From Mucilaginibacter psychrotolerans (GTDB taxonomy: Bacteria; Bacteroidota; Bacteroidia; Sphingobacteriales; Sphingobacteriaceae), in assembly GCF_004519315.1 (NCBI RefSeq), contig NZ_SOZE01000012.1, forward strand, positions 99,772 through 163,771: a DNA stretch of 64,000 bases. The letters run 5' to 3'. Positions within the stretch are counted from its first letter, which is position 1. Every line of letters starts with the position of its first letter. Shown here one piece after another: positions 30,309-38,359 of this stretch. A program made the translations under genes and the position numbers. The notes beneath the pieces were generated by a model. The model was not told the origin of the DNA and searched no databases. It saw only the letters and a program-made list of their open reading frames with translations.

Positions 30309-33068
30309 ATGAAGAAAAATCTACTCCTTATTTTGATGTTATTTTTGATATCAGGCACTGCCTTTGCCCAAAAAATAACCATCACCGGTACGGTTACCGG
30401 CTCTACCGATAATTTAAGCATGCCGGGCGTTACCGTTAGGGTTAGCGGCAGCACTATCGGAACCAGCACCAATAAAGATGGTTACTACTCTATTTCGGCC
30501 TCACCTACCGCCGAACTAGTGTTCAGTTTCACAGGCTACAAAACGCAAACAGTTGCAGTAGGGGGCAAAACTACTATCAATGTAACCCTGGAAAGCGATA
30601 TAGCACAGCTGAACGAGGTGGTGGCTATAGGCACACGTTCGGCAGGGCGTGTAAAGCTGGAAACTGCAGTACCTGTAGACGTAGTTAACGTGAGCAAAGC
30701 AGCAGCATCTACCGGTCGGCTTGACCTTACCGACATACTGAACTACAGTGCACCATCTTTCAACTATAACAAACAATCCGGCTCTGACGGTGCCGACCAC
30801 GTAGAACTGGGTACACTGCGGGGCCTTGGCCCCGACCAGACATTGGTGCTGATCAACGGCAAACGCCGCCATTCAACGGCATTTGTTTCGGTGTTCGGCA
30901 CCCGCGGGCGCGGCAACTCTGGGGTAGACCTCAGCTCGATACCTACTGCTGCTATCGACAGGTTGGAAATACTGCGCGACGGTGCCTCTGCGCAATACGG
31001 TTCTGATGCCATCGCGGGAGTTATTAACCTGGTGCTGAAGAAAAACACTAATGTTTTCACCGCAAATGTTGGCTACTCGGGTTATTACGACCCGGCTTTC
31101 AACAGCGGCAATAGCGTAGTTTCCGGCTATTATCCGCATGGTAAAACCATCGACGGCCAAGGCATAACCATAGATGCCAATTACGGTTTCAACCTGGGCA
31201 GCAACGGTGGCTTTTTCAACATCACCGGCGAATTTGCCAAAAACGGCAAAACTTATCGCCAAACGCATGATACTACTACCAGCAACCCTGCTGCCCTGCC
31301 TATCAACCCGTATCGCCGCGCAAACGGCGATGGCAGCTCTACAAGCGGCACCGTATTCTTCAACAGCGAGATACCATTGGCAGGTACCCAAACTACTTTT
31401 TACAGCTTTGGTGGTTACAGCTACAAACCATCTGATGCCTATGCATTTACCCGTAACTTATCGAGCAAGCCAGAGCGTTTCCCTGTCGACTACGGTAAAT
31501 CTACCGATATCATCTTTACAACGCCCGATGGCGATAGTTACTATAACCCCATCATCCAAACCCATAATACTGACGTATCCTTTGCAGCAGGCTTTAAAGG
31601 TACCATTGGCGATGGCTGGGACTGGGACCTGAGCAATAATACAGGCAATAACAAGTTCCATTTTTTTGGCGATAAAACCTTTAATGCTTCGCTTGGTGCG
31701 TACAAAACGCATTTTGATGATGGCGGCTCGGAGTTTTTGCAGAATACCAGCAATTTAAACATCAATAAGCACTTTAGTAAAGTAGCGTCGGGCCTGAACT
31801 TTGGTTTTGGCGGCGAGTACCGTTACGAGCGTTATAAAATATTTGCAGGCGAAGATGCTTCGTACCGCAACTACGACGCAACCGGTGCGCAGGCCGCAGG
31901 CTCGCAGGGTTTCCCGGGTTTCCAACCTGCAGATGAGGCCAACGCAAACCGCAAAGTGGTTGGCGTTTATGCCGATTTTGAACTGGACGCAACCAAAAAA
32001 TGGCTCATCGATTTCGCTAACCGTTATGAGCATTACAGCGATTTCGGTTCTACTTTCAACACCAAATTCGCTACCCGCTACAAGGTAACCGATAACTTCA
32101 ATATCCGGGGTTCGGTAGGTACGGGTTTCCGCGCGCCTTCGTTGCAACAGATAAACTACAGCAACACCTTTACCAACGTACAGGGCGCTGTAGTGTCCGA
32201 AGTGAAGATAGCCCCCAACTATAGCCCTATCACCAAGGCTGCGGGTATCCCTAACTTAAAACAAGAAAAATCTAAAAACGCAGGCCTGGGCTTTACCTAC
32301 AAACCTATCCCCGAGTTGAGTTTCACAGTTGATGGGTACATTATTAAAGTTACCGACCGCGTGGTGCTATCGGGCCAGTTCAGCGCCACAGACGCAACGC
32401 TCGATCCTTCGTTCACCAATGCACTCAACAGCCTGAATGTAAGCGCAGCGCAGTTTTTTGCCAACGCTGTGAACACCACAAACCGTGGCCTGGATATCGT
32501 AATAGATTACAGCAAAACCGTTGGCAACAACCGTTATAAACTGTTATTTGCAGGCAACTTCCAAAGCATGGATATAGACAAGGTAAACTATCCAGCTATT
32601 TTGGGCACCACACCTGCGCTTCAAGCCACCTTCCTTAGCGATCGCGAGAAGAAATTCATCCTGGTATCGGCCCCGCCGCAAAAATTCACCCTAAACCCGG
32701 AGTATGGCCATAAGAGTTTTACCGTGGGCACCCGCTTTACCTACTTTGGCAAGATTGATTTGCTGGGTTATGGCGATGGCACTACCCTTAGCCCAACCGT
32801 GCCTACAGACGATGGCTCGGCACAACTGCCCGATCAGTACATCTACAGCGGCAAAGTAACCAGCGACCTGTATTTTTCTTACAAAGTGAGCAAAACCACC
32901 CGTTTTTCTTTAGGTGCTGATAACGTGTTCAACGTTCACCCCGACCTGGCCTACGTAAAAGGCGCTAAAGGCTGGGCGTATAATAACGAACCATCAGGCC
33001 CCTTTGATGCGGTGCAGATGGGTAGCAACGGTCGCCGCTTTTTTGCACGCGTAGGCTTTACGTTTTAA
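30309..33068 (+). CDS. TonB-dependent receptor with carboxypeptidase-like regulatory domain
   Basis: The 919-residue outer-membrane receptor has a signal peptide (MKKNLLLILMLFLISGTAFAQ) and an N-terminal extension at about 25-105 (ITGTVTGSTDNLSMPGVTV...SFTGYKTQTV) typical of Bacteroidota. The plug domain follows, with LRGLGPDQTLVLINGKRRH and LEILRDGASAQYGSDAIAGVINLVLK. The C-terminal barrel ends in aromatic FFARVGFTF. No SusD-like gene accompanies it, so it is not a standard polysaccharide SusCD pair. It is more like a receptor for a siderophore, vitamin or small compound. The ligand cannot be told. Two terminators follow. Confidence 0.93.
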   Translation: MKKNLLLILMLFLISGTAFAQKITITGTVTGSTDNLSMPGVTVRVSGSTIGTSTNKDGYYSISASPTAELVFSFTGYKTQTVAVGGKTTINVTLESDIAQLNEVVAIGTRSAGRVKLETAVPVDVVNVSKAAASTGRLDLTDILNYSAPSFNYNKQSGSDGADHVELGTLRGLGPDQTLVLINGKRRHSTAFVSVFGTRGRGNSGVDLSSIPTAAIDRLEILRDGASAQYGSDAIAGVINLVLKKNTNVFTANVGYSGYYDPAFNSGNSVVSGYYPHGKTIDGQGITIDANYGFNLGSNGGFFNITGEFAKNGKTYRQTHDTTTSNPAALPINPYRRANGDGSSTSGTVFFNSEIPLAGTQTTFYSFGGYSYKPSDAYAFTRNLSSKPERFPVDYGKSTDIIFTTPDGDSYYNPIIQTHNTDVSFAAGFKGTIGDGWDWDLSNNTGNNKFHFFGDKTFNASLGAYKTHFDDGGSEFLQNTSNLNINKHFSKVASGLNFGFGGEYRYERYKIFAGEDASYRNYDATGAQAAGSQGFPGFQPADEANANRKVVGVYADFELDATKKWLIDFANRYEHYSDFGSTFNTKFATRYKVTDNFNIRGSVGTGFRAPSLQQINYSNTFTNVQGAVVSEVKIAPNYSPITKAAGIPNLKQEKSKNAGLGFTYKPIPELSFTVDGYIIKVTDRVVLSGQFSATDATLDPSFTNALNSLNVSAAQFFANAVNTTNRGLDIVIDYSKTVGNNRYKLLFAGNFQSMDIDKVNYPAILGTTPALQATFLSDREKKFILVSAPPQKFTLNPEYGHKSFTVGTRFTYFGKIDLLGYGDGTTLSPTVPTDDGSAQLPDQYIYSGKVTSDLYFSYKVSKTTRFSLGADNVFNVHPDLAYVKGAKGWAYNNEPSGPFDAVQMGSNGRRFFARVGFTF

Positions 33069-33091
33069 ACGAATCTAACCCCTATATCACC

Positions 33092-33122
33092 AAAGCCGCA
33101 CTGTAACAGGGCGGCTTTTTTG
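33092..33122 (+). terminator. terminator after the TonB-dependent receptor
   Basis: AAAGCCGC pairs with GCGGCTTT across a loop of about 12 bases, followed by a T run (TTTTTT). It lies about 25 bp after the stop codon. Confidence 0.85.
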
Positions 33123-33138
33123 GGTTATTATTAAAACT

Positions 33139-33178
33139 AAAAAGCCGCATCTGGTTTCCCGGTGCGGCTTGCTTTTTT
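33139..33178. terminator. second hairpin, likely bidirectional terminator
   Basis: AAGCCGCA and TGCGGCTT form an 8-bp stem. T runs flank it in both directions (TTTTTT on plus; TTTTTAGTTTT on minus). It can back up the receptor terminator and end the small minus-strand gene at 33217. Confidence 0.75.
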
Positions 33179-33216
33179 GTGTAAAAGATTCCTAATCGTT
33201 GCTATTGTTTCTGTTC

Positions 33217-33399
33217 TTAATAGTGCAACGGATGGTGTATCCGCTCTAATTTGCCATTTTCGTTAATGGCGTACTCAGCATCGTGCGTGTCTGTGTTTAC
33301 TTTTAATTCAGTAACAGGTTTGGGTTTAGCTTTACGGGGCATTAAGGGTATAACTATTAAAGCCAATAGCAATACCACCCCTAAAAATTCAATTAACAT
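33217..33399 (-). CDS. small single-pass membrane protein
   Basis: The 60-residue frame starts MLIEFLGVVLLLALIVIPLMP, one transmembrane segment, then a Lys-rich linker and a polar tail (LKVNTDTHDAEYAINENGKL). I do not recognise it. A bidirectional terminator follows its stop, which supports a real gene. Confidence 0.55.
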   Translation of the reverse strand: MLIEFLGVVLLLALIVIPLMPRKAKPKPVTELKVNTDTHDAEYAINENGKLERIHHPLHY

Positions 33400-33777
33400 G
33401 TTGGTTTTATTTAATATTCAAATCATTTGTACTTGTGCATCCAAAACAATGCCGAAAATTTTCGCCCGGAAGTAAAACCATGTTTAAACAATTTAAACAC
33501 CGATTTTTATTTTTCCGGCCAAATATTTCGCCAATGCAACCTTCCCAAATTGGGAAAGAATTTTCTAAAATGAACTATCTAACAAGCTATTAGGTTTATT
33601 TAAGAGGGAATTGGTTAGCCTTGCTTTTTGCTGTTCAAATTACTATGCATACATACGATTTATTTTATAATAAGTTGTATTAATTTGGGGGAATTTTTTG
33701 GGTGATAAAAGAGCAGGCAATGAGCCAATTTAATAGCGATAAAATGGCTCTGTTAGATAGGTAACCATAAAACGATG
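33400..33777. other. intergenic, no gene recognised
   Basis: This 380-bp AT-rich stretch holds no supported gene or clear signal. A short inverted repeat AATTTTC/GAAAATT surrounds 33458-33560 loosely, which I consider chance. It must include the promoter of the 33217 gene. Confidence 0.4.
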
Positions 33778-34698
33778 CTACTTGTAGTACGATGAGGCCG
33801 CTGTACTGCTCGCAACCTTCATAAAAAAGCCGAATATAGCGCACAAAGCTAATAACAACACCAGCCATGGGCCATATCCCGCAGCATCCGTTACCGCCGA
33901 GGCTACGAAATTCGGTTGGTTACTTATCTGTTCTGTGGCCCAGGCTAGTGCAGCTATAACGGCCAACACAGCACCTCCAACTCGTAAGCCATTGTAGTGA
34001 TTTATTCGGCTAAGTATTATAAGCCAGGGGGCTACGATTGCAATAATCAAGCCCAGCATAAGTTCGACTCCTAAATTAAAGGCTATGATACCAAGAGCCA
34101 AATGCCCGGCATCAAGGTTAAGTTTTATCAGCGTTTCGGCAAACGCTATGCCATGTACAAGCCCAAAACATGCCGCTAAATATACCTCCTTGCGGGCAAA
34201 AATAGGCCTGTACGCATGTAGCGCCGCAAGCAATATGCCCAGCGCCATCAAAACCTCGATAACGCGGATAGGAAAATGAATAAGCCCCGGGGCACATAGG
34301 AGCAGCGTGACGCTGTGCCCTATGGCAAACGCACCGGTTATCCTGAATATCCGCACCAGGCTATACCCTACCCCACCGAAACCGCTCCATTGTTTTTTGC
34401 GAGAGACGACCAATACAGCAGGCAATAGCAGCACAAACAAAAACAAAAGGTGGTAGGTACCCTGCCGCATGTGCTGCATGCCTTTCGCCAGCATATTGCC
34501 GAAGCCCGCCCAGGTACTGTCCGGTGGGTTTTCCGCTACCATTAATAAGCTACTGGTTTTTATGTGGAGCAAAGGCAAAAAAGTAGGCGCAATGTGCGCA
34601 TTTACCTTTAACGTGCTTATGATACTAACGAAAAGCGTGATTATAAACAGCCGCCCGCGATGGGCGGTACGGCTGCTTTTACTGGCCTGGATATGCAT
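33778..34698 (-). CDS. HupE/UreJ-family membrane protein
   Basis: From M16 at 34698 (MHIQASKSS) the product has about 306 residues; an earlier in-frame ATG at 34743 overlaps the upstream small gene more deeply. There are about seven hydrophobic segments after an N-terminal extracytoplasmic part (NAHIAPTFLPLLHI). The family signature is visible in GMQHMRQGTYHLLFLFVLLLP, in FAIGHSVTLLL and in CFGLVHGIAFAETL with conserved His residues. HupE/UreJ proteins are linked to metal (nickel/cobalt) or rhombosortase-like roles. No hydrogenase or urease gene is nearby, so the function here is open. Confidence 0.8.
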   Translation of the reverse strand: MHIQASKSSRTAHRGRLFIITLFVSIISTLKVNAHIAPTFLPLLHIKTSSLLMVAENPPDSTWAGFGNMLAKGMQHMRQGTYHLLFLFVLLLPAVLVVSRKKQWSGFGGVGYSLVRIFRITGAFAIGHSVTLLLCAPGLIHFPIRVIEVLMALGILLAALHAYRPIFARKEVYLAACFGLVHGIAFAETLIKLNLDAGHLALGIIAFNLGVELMLGLIIAIVAPWLIILSRINHYNGLRVGGAVLAVIAALAWATEQISNQPNFVASAVTDAAGYGPWLVLLLALCAIFGFFMKVASSTAASSYYK

Positions 34699-34873
34699 CT
34701 GGAACTTTAAAAAATAAAGTCGTCGCCAAAATCGCGCAGGCAATTGCGGTTGATGCTATAATACTCAAAATTAACGGGATACACAACGCCATCGCAGTAA
34801 CCTTATCTCCAAACGACCGGCAGGCCAACAAAGCCATAAACGCCAGCACCAGTGCCATCAGCAGCCTTTTCAT
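34679..34873 (-). CDS. small hydrophobic protein
   Basis: This 64-residue frame (MKRLLMALVLAFMALLACRS...) has two predicted hydrophobic segments. Its end overlaps the preferred start of the HupE-like gene by 20 bp, as in translationally coupled pairs. I do not recognise a family. It could be a small membrane partner of the HupE-like protein or a spurious frame. Confidence 0.45.
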   Translation of the reverse strand: MKRLLMALVLAFMALLACRSFGDKVTAMALCIPLILSIIASTAIACAILATTLFFKVPDAYPGQ

Positions 34874-34995
34874 TTACAATATTTTAGATGTGATTGGATT
34901 TCTGTGGAACCCAGCATCCGAATATGCAAAAGGCATTTAACCTTACGTCCCGTGTATCGACAAACGGGGGCAATGTATCGGTAAACAGCTGTGCT

Positions 34996-35766
34996 TTAGC
35001 TTACATCCATCGCCGTTATCTGTGCCTTGTAGGTCGGGGGCAGGATGACTGCTTTTATCAAGCTATCCAGCTTAAAGCGGCGCGAGAATTTGTACAGTTG
35101 GATAGCCGGCATCAGGTAGGATACCTCGTCTATCGGCAATAGTTTTTTGGCCTCCTGCGGTACCATAAGTAACTGTACCTGCTTCAATAAATGGTATCTA
35201 ACGCTACCTAAGTGCTTTTTATACTGCTTAAACAGATCGACAGTAAAATCGCTACAAATAAGGTGGGCTTCCAGATGCTGGTGGCGGGCTATCAGCCAGC
35301 TTTTATAATCGGGCGGCATATCTTTCAAGCCCATGCGCATGCCCATGCGGTAAAACACATCGAAAACGGCTTCTTTTTCTACTTCAGTTAATTGACTGTC
35401 TAACAGCTCATAAGAGCGAATTGAATAATCGATCAGCATAAATAGAACGTCGCGATAGGCCCAATCGGGTATTTGTGCGCCACGAGCTTTCTCTACGCCC
35501 TGGTGTATGGCGTTTATCCTGTCGATAGCGGCCAGCGCGCCATCATATTCTGAAAAAACGATCATGCGGGCATATTCGACCGTAGAAAACAGCCTGCCCA
35601 ATGGGTCGGCTGGGAGTTTGCCAGTAAAGTACAGCCAGTCTACCGCTTTGTTCAGAGCGAATTCTGCTGCGGAGCCTGCAAAGATAAACAGGATGTTATC
35701 TGCCTTACCCCAGATGGTACGCACAATAGAACCCGGCTCTACGAAATATTTCTTGTTAGTATCCAT
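34996..35766 (-). CDS. MpaB/rubber-oxygenase-like (DUF2236) family protein
   Basis: The 256-residue protein resembles the mpaB/latex-clearing oxygenase family. It opens with FVEPGSIVRTIWGKADNILF and has the helical core residues expected for b-type haem binding, including an IHQGVEKARG segment at about 86-95 and LIARHQHLEAH at about 162. The reaction is not known for bacterial members of this branch. The start overlaps the end of the upstream DUF2809 gene by 11 bp, so the two are coupled. Confidence 0.75.
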   Translation of the reverse strand: MDTNKKYFVEPGSIVRTIWGKADNILFIFAGSAAEFALNKAVDWLYFTGKLPADPLGRLFSTVEYARMIVFSEYDGALAAIDRINAIHQGVEKARGAQIPDWAYRDVLFMLIDYSIRSYELLDSQLTEVEKEAVFDVFYRMGMRMGLKDMPPDYKSWLIARHQHLEAHLICSDFTVDLFKQYKKHLGSVRYHLLKQVQLLMVPQEAKKLLPIDEVSYLMPAIQLYKFSRRFKLDSLIKAVILPPTYKAQITAMDVS

Positions 35767-36160
35767 TTTTTGCCTCTCCGCGAAATGCTTTAACCCTTGA
35801 TAACCAAATCTCTATAACAACAACCAGCAACATCCCCAATGTGTAAGCCAGCATATCCGCCCAGCGGAAAGTGGTGCCTAGTATATTGCGGGCCAGGCTT
35901 GAGTTTTCCCAGCCCAAACGGTTGATCAGGTGGTAATACTGCGTAGTTTCTACTACATACGAGAAAACAAGCACGCCAATGACAGTTAGCCATAAATCAC
36001 TTTTAATGAATGCTTTAAAGGCGCAGTATATGAGTATCACCACCAAAAAATCACCGCCGTAGGGGCGTATAAAGGCGTCGTGCATAAAATCGGCAATCAA
36101 CACCTCAGCATTGAACAGCAGCACCGCCAGCGCAAAATAAAACTTATTGAATTTGAACAT
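35756..36160 (-). CDS. DUF2809 family membrane protein
   Basis: The 134-residue protein has four hydrophobic segments. Conserved DUF2809 features are visible: FIRPYGGDFLVVILIYC near residue 31 and LGTTFRWADMLAYTLG near 93. It is an inner-membrane protein of unknown function. It is 1 bp from the upstream membrane-protein gene and overlaps the downstream MpaB-like gene, so it lies in an operon of at least three genes. Confidence 0.8.
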   Translation of the reverse strand: MFKFNKFYFALAVLLFNAEVLIADFMHDAFIRPYGGDFLVVILIYCAFKAFIKSDLWLTVIGVLVFSYVVETTQYYHLINRLGWENSSLARNILGTTFRWADMLAYTLGMLLVVVIEIWLSRVKAFRGEAKNGY

Positions 36161-36161
36161 G

Positions 36162-36746
36162 TTACAATCCCCGGCGGTTAAAGTGTTCTATTTTTTTGAT
36201 ACTTACGTAAGCAATATACAGGGGGATGATACCCACCACCCCGAAAGAACAATCCACCAGTGTCCAGAACAAGGGGATGCCACGGATAGGCCCCATAATA
36301 AATGCCAGCGGGAATATCATTGCGCAGGCAAACATACCGAATTGAATTACCCATATATTACGCACCGGATCACGCAGCGGACCAACGAACAAAACCGCCA
36401 GCATTATATGCGCAAATGCCAGCCAATCAGTACCATAACTCAAAAATGGATAGGCCTGATTACTTGCTTTTACAGCGGCATAAACGGTGTTCATCCAGCT
36501 GTGTATATAACCTGGCGCGGCGCCGCTTAGGTTGGCCAGAACGCTAAGTTCGGTTTCTATAGGGAAGGCAGTTATGCCGCTGAGGAACAGCCCGGCAATC
36601 ATCACTTTCATGCAGGTTTTTATACGCCGTATGGTGTGGTTGTAGTTGATGGTGCGGGCCAGTTTGATTGGGTTTTTCACCTCTTCGATGTGGCGGTTGA
36701 GGTAGTTGCCGGCGTGGTTGAAGTCGGCGGTTTGTAGTGTTTTCAT
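36162..36746 (-). CDS. hypothetical four-helix membrane protein
   Basis: The 194-residue product has a soluble N-terminus of about 45 residues and four predicted membrane spans, at about 47-62, 108-124, 130-152 and 160-182. Conserved-looking residues include FAHIMLAVLFVGPLRDPVRN and MGPIRGIPLFW. I do not recognise a named family. It is the first gene of the small operon with DUF2809 and the MpaB-like gene. Confidence 0.75.
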   Translation of the reverse strand: MKTLQTADFNHAGNYLNRHIEEVKNPIKLARTINYNHTIRRIKTCMKVMIAGLFLSGITAFPIETELSVLANLSGAAPGYIHSWMNTVYAAVKASNQAYPFLSYGTDWLAFAHIMLAVLFVGPLRDPVRNIWVIQFGMFACAMIFPLAFIMGPIRGIPLFWTLVDCSFGVVGIIPLYIAYVSIKKIEHFNRRGL

Positions 36747-36847
36747 GATTGTTTTCTATTGTTAAAATTTGTGCATTTTTTATTTTATGCGGAAAAAACG
36801 CCTTTGATTTCCCGAGTTTTTTCGGTGCTTTTCTTTGATTTTCTGTA

Positions 36848-38194
36848 CTATTCTTTGCTTACCTGGATTTTGTTATTGAAAATCTTTTGCCCCGGCATCA
36901 GCCCTATTTTTTGCCTCAGTTTTTGGGGCGTGGAAGCGTTAATGTTCACCAAATAAAATTGCCGCTGATTTTTGGCGGCGGCCCAGCGCCAGGCAAACTG
37001 GTTGACGGTTTTGAGCCGACCATCGTCGAACCACCAGGCGGCGTAGATGCGGTCTTGGTTTTTGACGAGGGTGGCCGTGTAGATATCGTGCCCGCTGAAC
37101 TTTTCTATCCGGATAGATTTGAATACGTAGCCGCTACCCACCCAGCATATCATGGGGTCGTGTTCTGGCGCGTAGAAGGCGGTTGGCTTGAGGTAGATGA
37201 GCGCCTCCTTGTTTTCGAATTTGAGGATGCCGCCATCCAACTGGGTTTTGTGGTAGCCGGGCAAATCGATTGCGCTGTTACCCCTCACCAGACTGTCGGA
37301 TTTTACCAGTCGCACCGCCACTACCAGCACAGCCGCCAGCAGGCAGGCGTGCAATAAGGAATACCCCATGGCCGGCCATGGTTTGGGCTCCCCAATGGTT
37401 ACTTTCGCTTTGCCGAACCTTGTTAGCATCGGTTTAATGCCCAGCAGAAGCGGTAGCAGCACGTAAAGGCACAGGCAGCCTATGCCCACCGCATCGTGGA
37501 ATAAGGTGCCGGGCATGATCCTGAACATCACCAGCAGCAGTATCCTGAAGAAGTTGCACCCGATGTTGAGGGCAACCGTTACCACGCAAAGCAGTAGCAG
37601 CCATTTAAAGCCAAGCGCCTTGCCGCTTTGCCTTTGGTAAAAAGCAAGCACAAACAGGCATACCAGTACCGACATCACCAGCATGTTCAAACCCGCGCAG
37701 GCCTGATCTACCGAGAACTCGTAATTACCCAGCATAATCTGGTTACCCGCCGCGCTGGCTTGCTGCCCGCCCATCGCCAGTACCGCAGCCACCTTATCGC
37801 TCAGCCAAAGCCGCACCGGGAACTCGCCCATTCGGGTAACATGCCCGAATACCGGCGAAATCAACAACAGCAGGAACAGTAAAATATCGCTTACCCTGCC
37901 GATAGTATTCTCTATCAGCAACAGCACAGCAAACAGCATGGCCACAAAAAACAGGGTATTTACGGGCAGCAATAATGCCAGCACCGCAGACAATAGCGCG
38001 GGGAACAAGTAGCGCAAGCTGCGGCGGCTTTTATCAACCGTGCAGATGTAAGGTATTAGTAAGGCCCCCATCGCCACATTGGCATCCCCCATAAAATAAC
38101 CGGGTATGAACCACAGCGCCAGTACTACGTACGCCAGGCCGAAGAGCATTGGCGGCTGTGGTTTGATGAGGGTTTTTAGTTGGATGGTGAACAT
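36848..38194 (-). CDS. xrtN: exosortase N with fused C-terminal periplasmic domain
   Basis: The 448-residue multi-pass membrane protease/transpeptidase carries the exosortase triad: C166 in DQACAGLN, R217 in NFFRILL and H233 in LFHDAVG. Residues 1-260 hold about eight membrane spans. The C-terminal part after one more span (about 290-448) looks like the EpsI-type periplasmic domain often joined to exosortases. Exosortases cut and sort proteins with PEP-CTERM-like tails. A protein with such a tail (AVPEPQEW...) is encoded just upstream at 38360, as expected for the XrtN/VIT pair. The two are separated by a palindrome of about 100 bp, so co-transcription is uncertain. Confidence 0.92.
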   Translation of the reverse strand: MFTIQLKTLIKPQPPMLFGLAYVVLALWFIPGYFMGDANVAMGALLIPYICTVDKSRRSLRYLFPALLSAVLALLLPVNTLFFVAMLFAVLLLIENTIGRVSDILLFLLLLISPVFGHVTRMGEFPVRLWLSDKVAAVLAMGGQQASAAGNQIMLGNYEFSVDQACAGLNMLVMSVLVCLFVLAFYQRQSGKALGFKWLLLLCVVTVALNIGCNFFRILLLVMFRIMPGTLFHDAVGIGCLCLYVLLPLLLGIKPMLTRFGKAKVTIGEPKPWPAMGYSLLHACLLAAVLVVAVRLVKSDSLVRGNSAIDLPGYHKTQLDGGILKFENKEALIYLKPTAFYAPEHDPMICWVGSGYVFKSIRIEKFSGHDIYTATLVKNQDRIYAAWWFDDGRLKTVNQFAWRWAAAKNQRQFYLVNINASTPQKLRQKIGLMPGQKIFNNKIQVSKE

Positions 38195-38241
38195 TTACCT
38201 ATATAATTAATCGTTTTTAAAAAGCGTGGGCCTTGTGCGGT

Positions 38242-38344
38242 TCCCCTCTAGAGAGGGGTGGAGGGGTGTGTTCATGAATTTGCATAGCTGAAAACACACC
38301 CCCGCCACCACTCCGGCCACCGCGCCCCCTCTCGAGAGGGGAGT
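38242..38344. repeat. intergenic palindrome between VIT gene and xrtN
   Basis: The arms GAGAGGGGTGGAGGGGTGTG and the facing ACACACCCCCGCCACCA... CCCCTCTC are imperfect complements around about 20 bases. It resembles the palindrome at 6231-6303. It may attenuate or end transcription between the two exosortase-system genes. Confidence 0.6.
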
Positions 38345-38359
38345 AAAAGCTTGTGGGTT

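Noticed and set aside
30309..33068. SusC-type glycan receptor
   Set aside because: No SusD-like gene follows and the ara/rhamnosidase genes are separated by the giant gene; a general TonB receptor is the safer call.
33680..33868. 62-residue frame overlapping the end of the HupE-like gene
   Set aside because: It overlaps a better-supported gene in another frame and shows no start signal.
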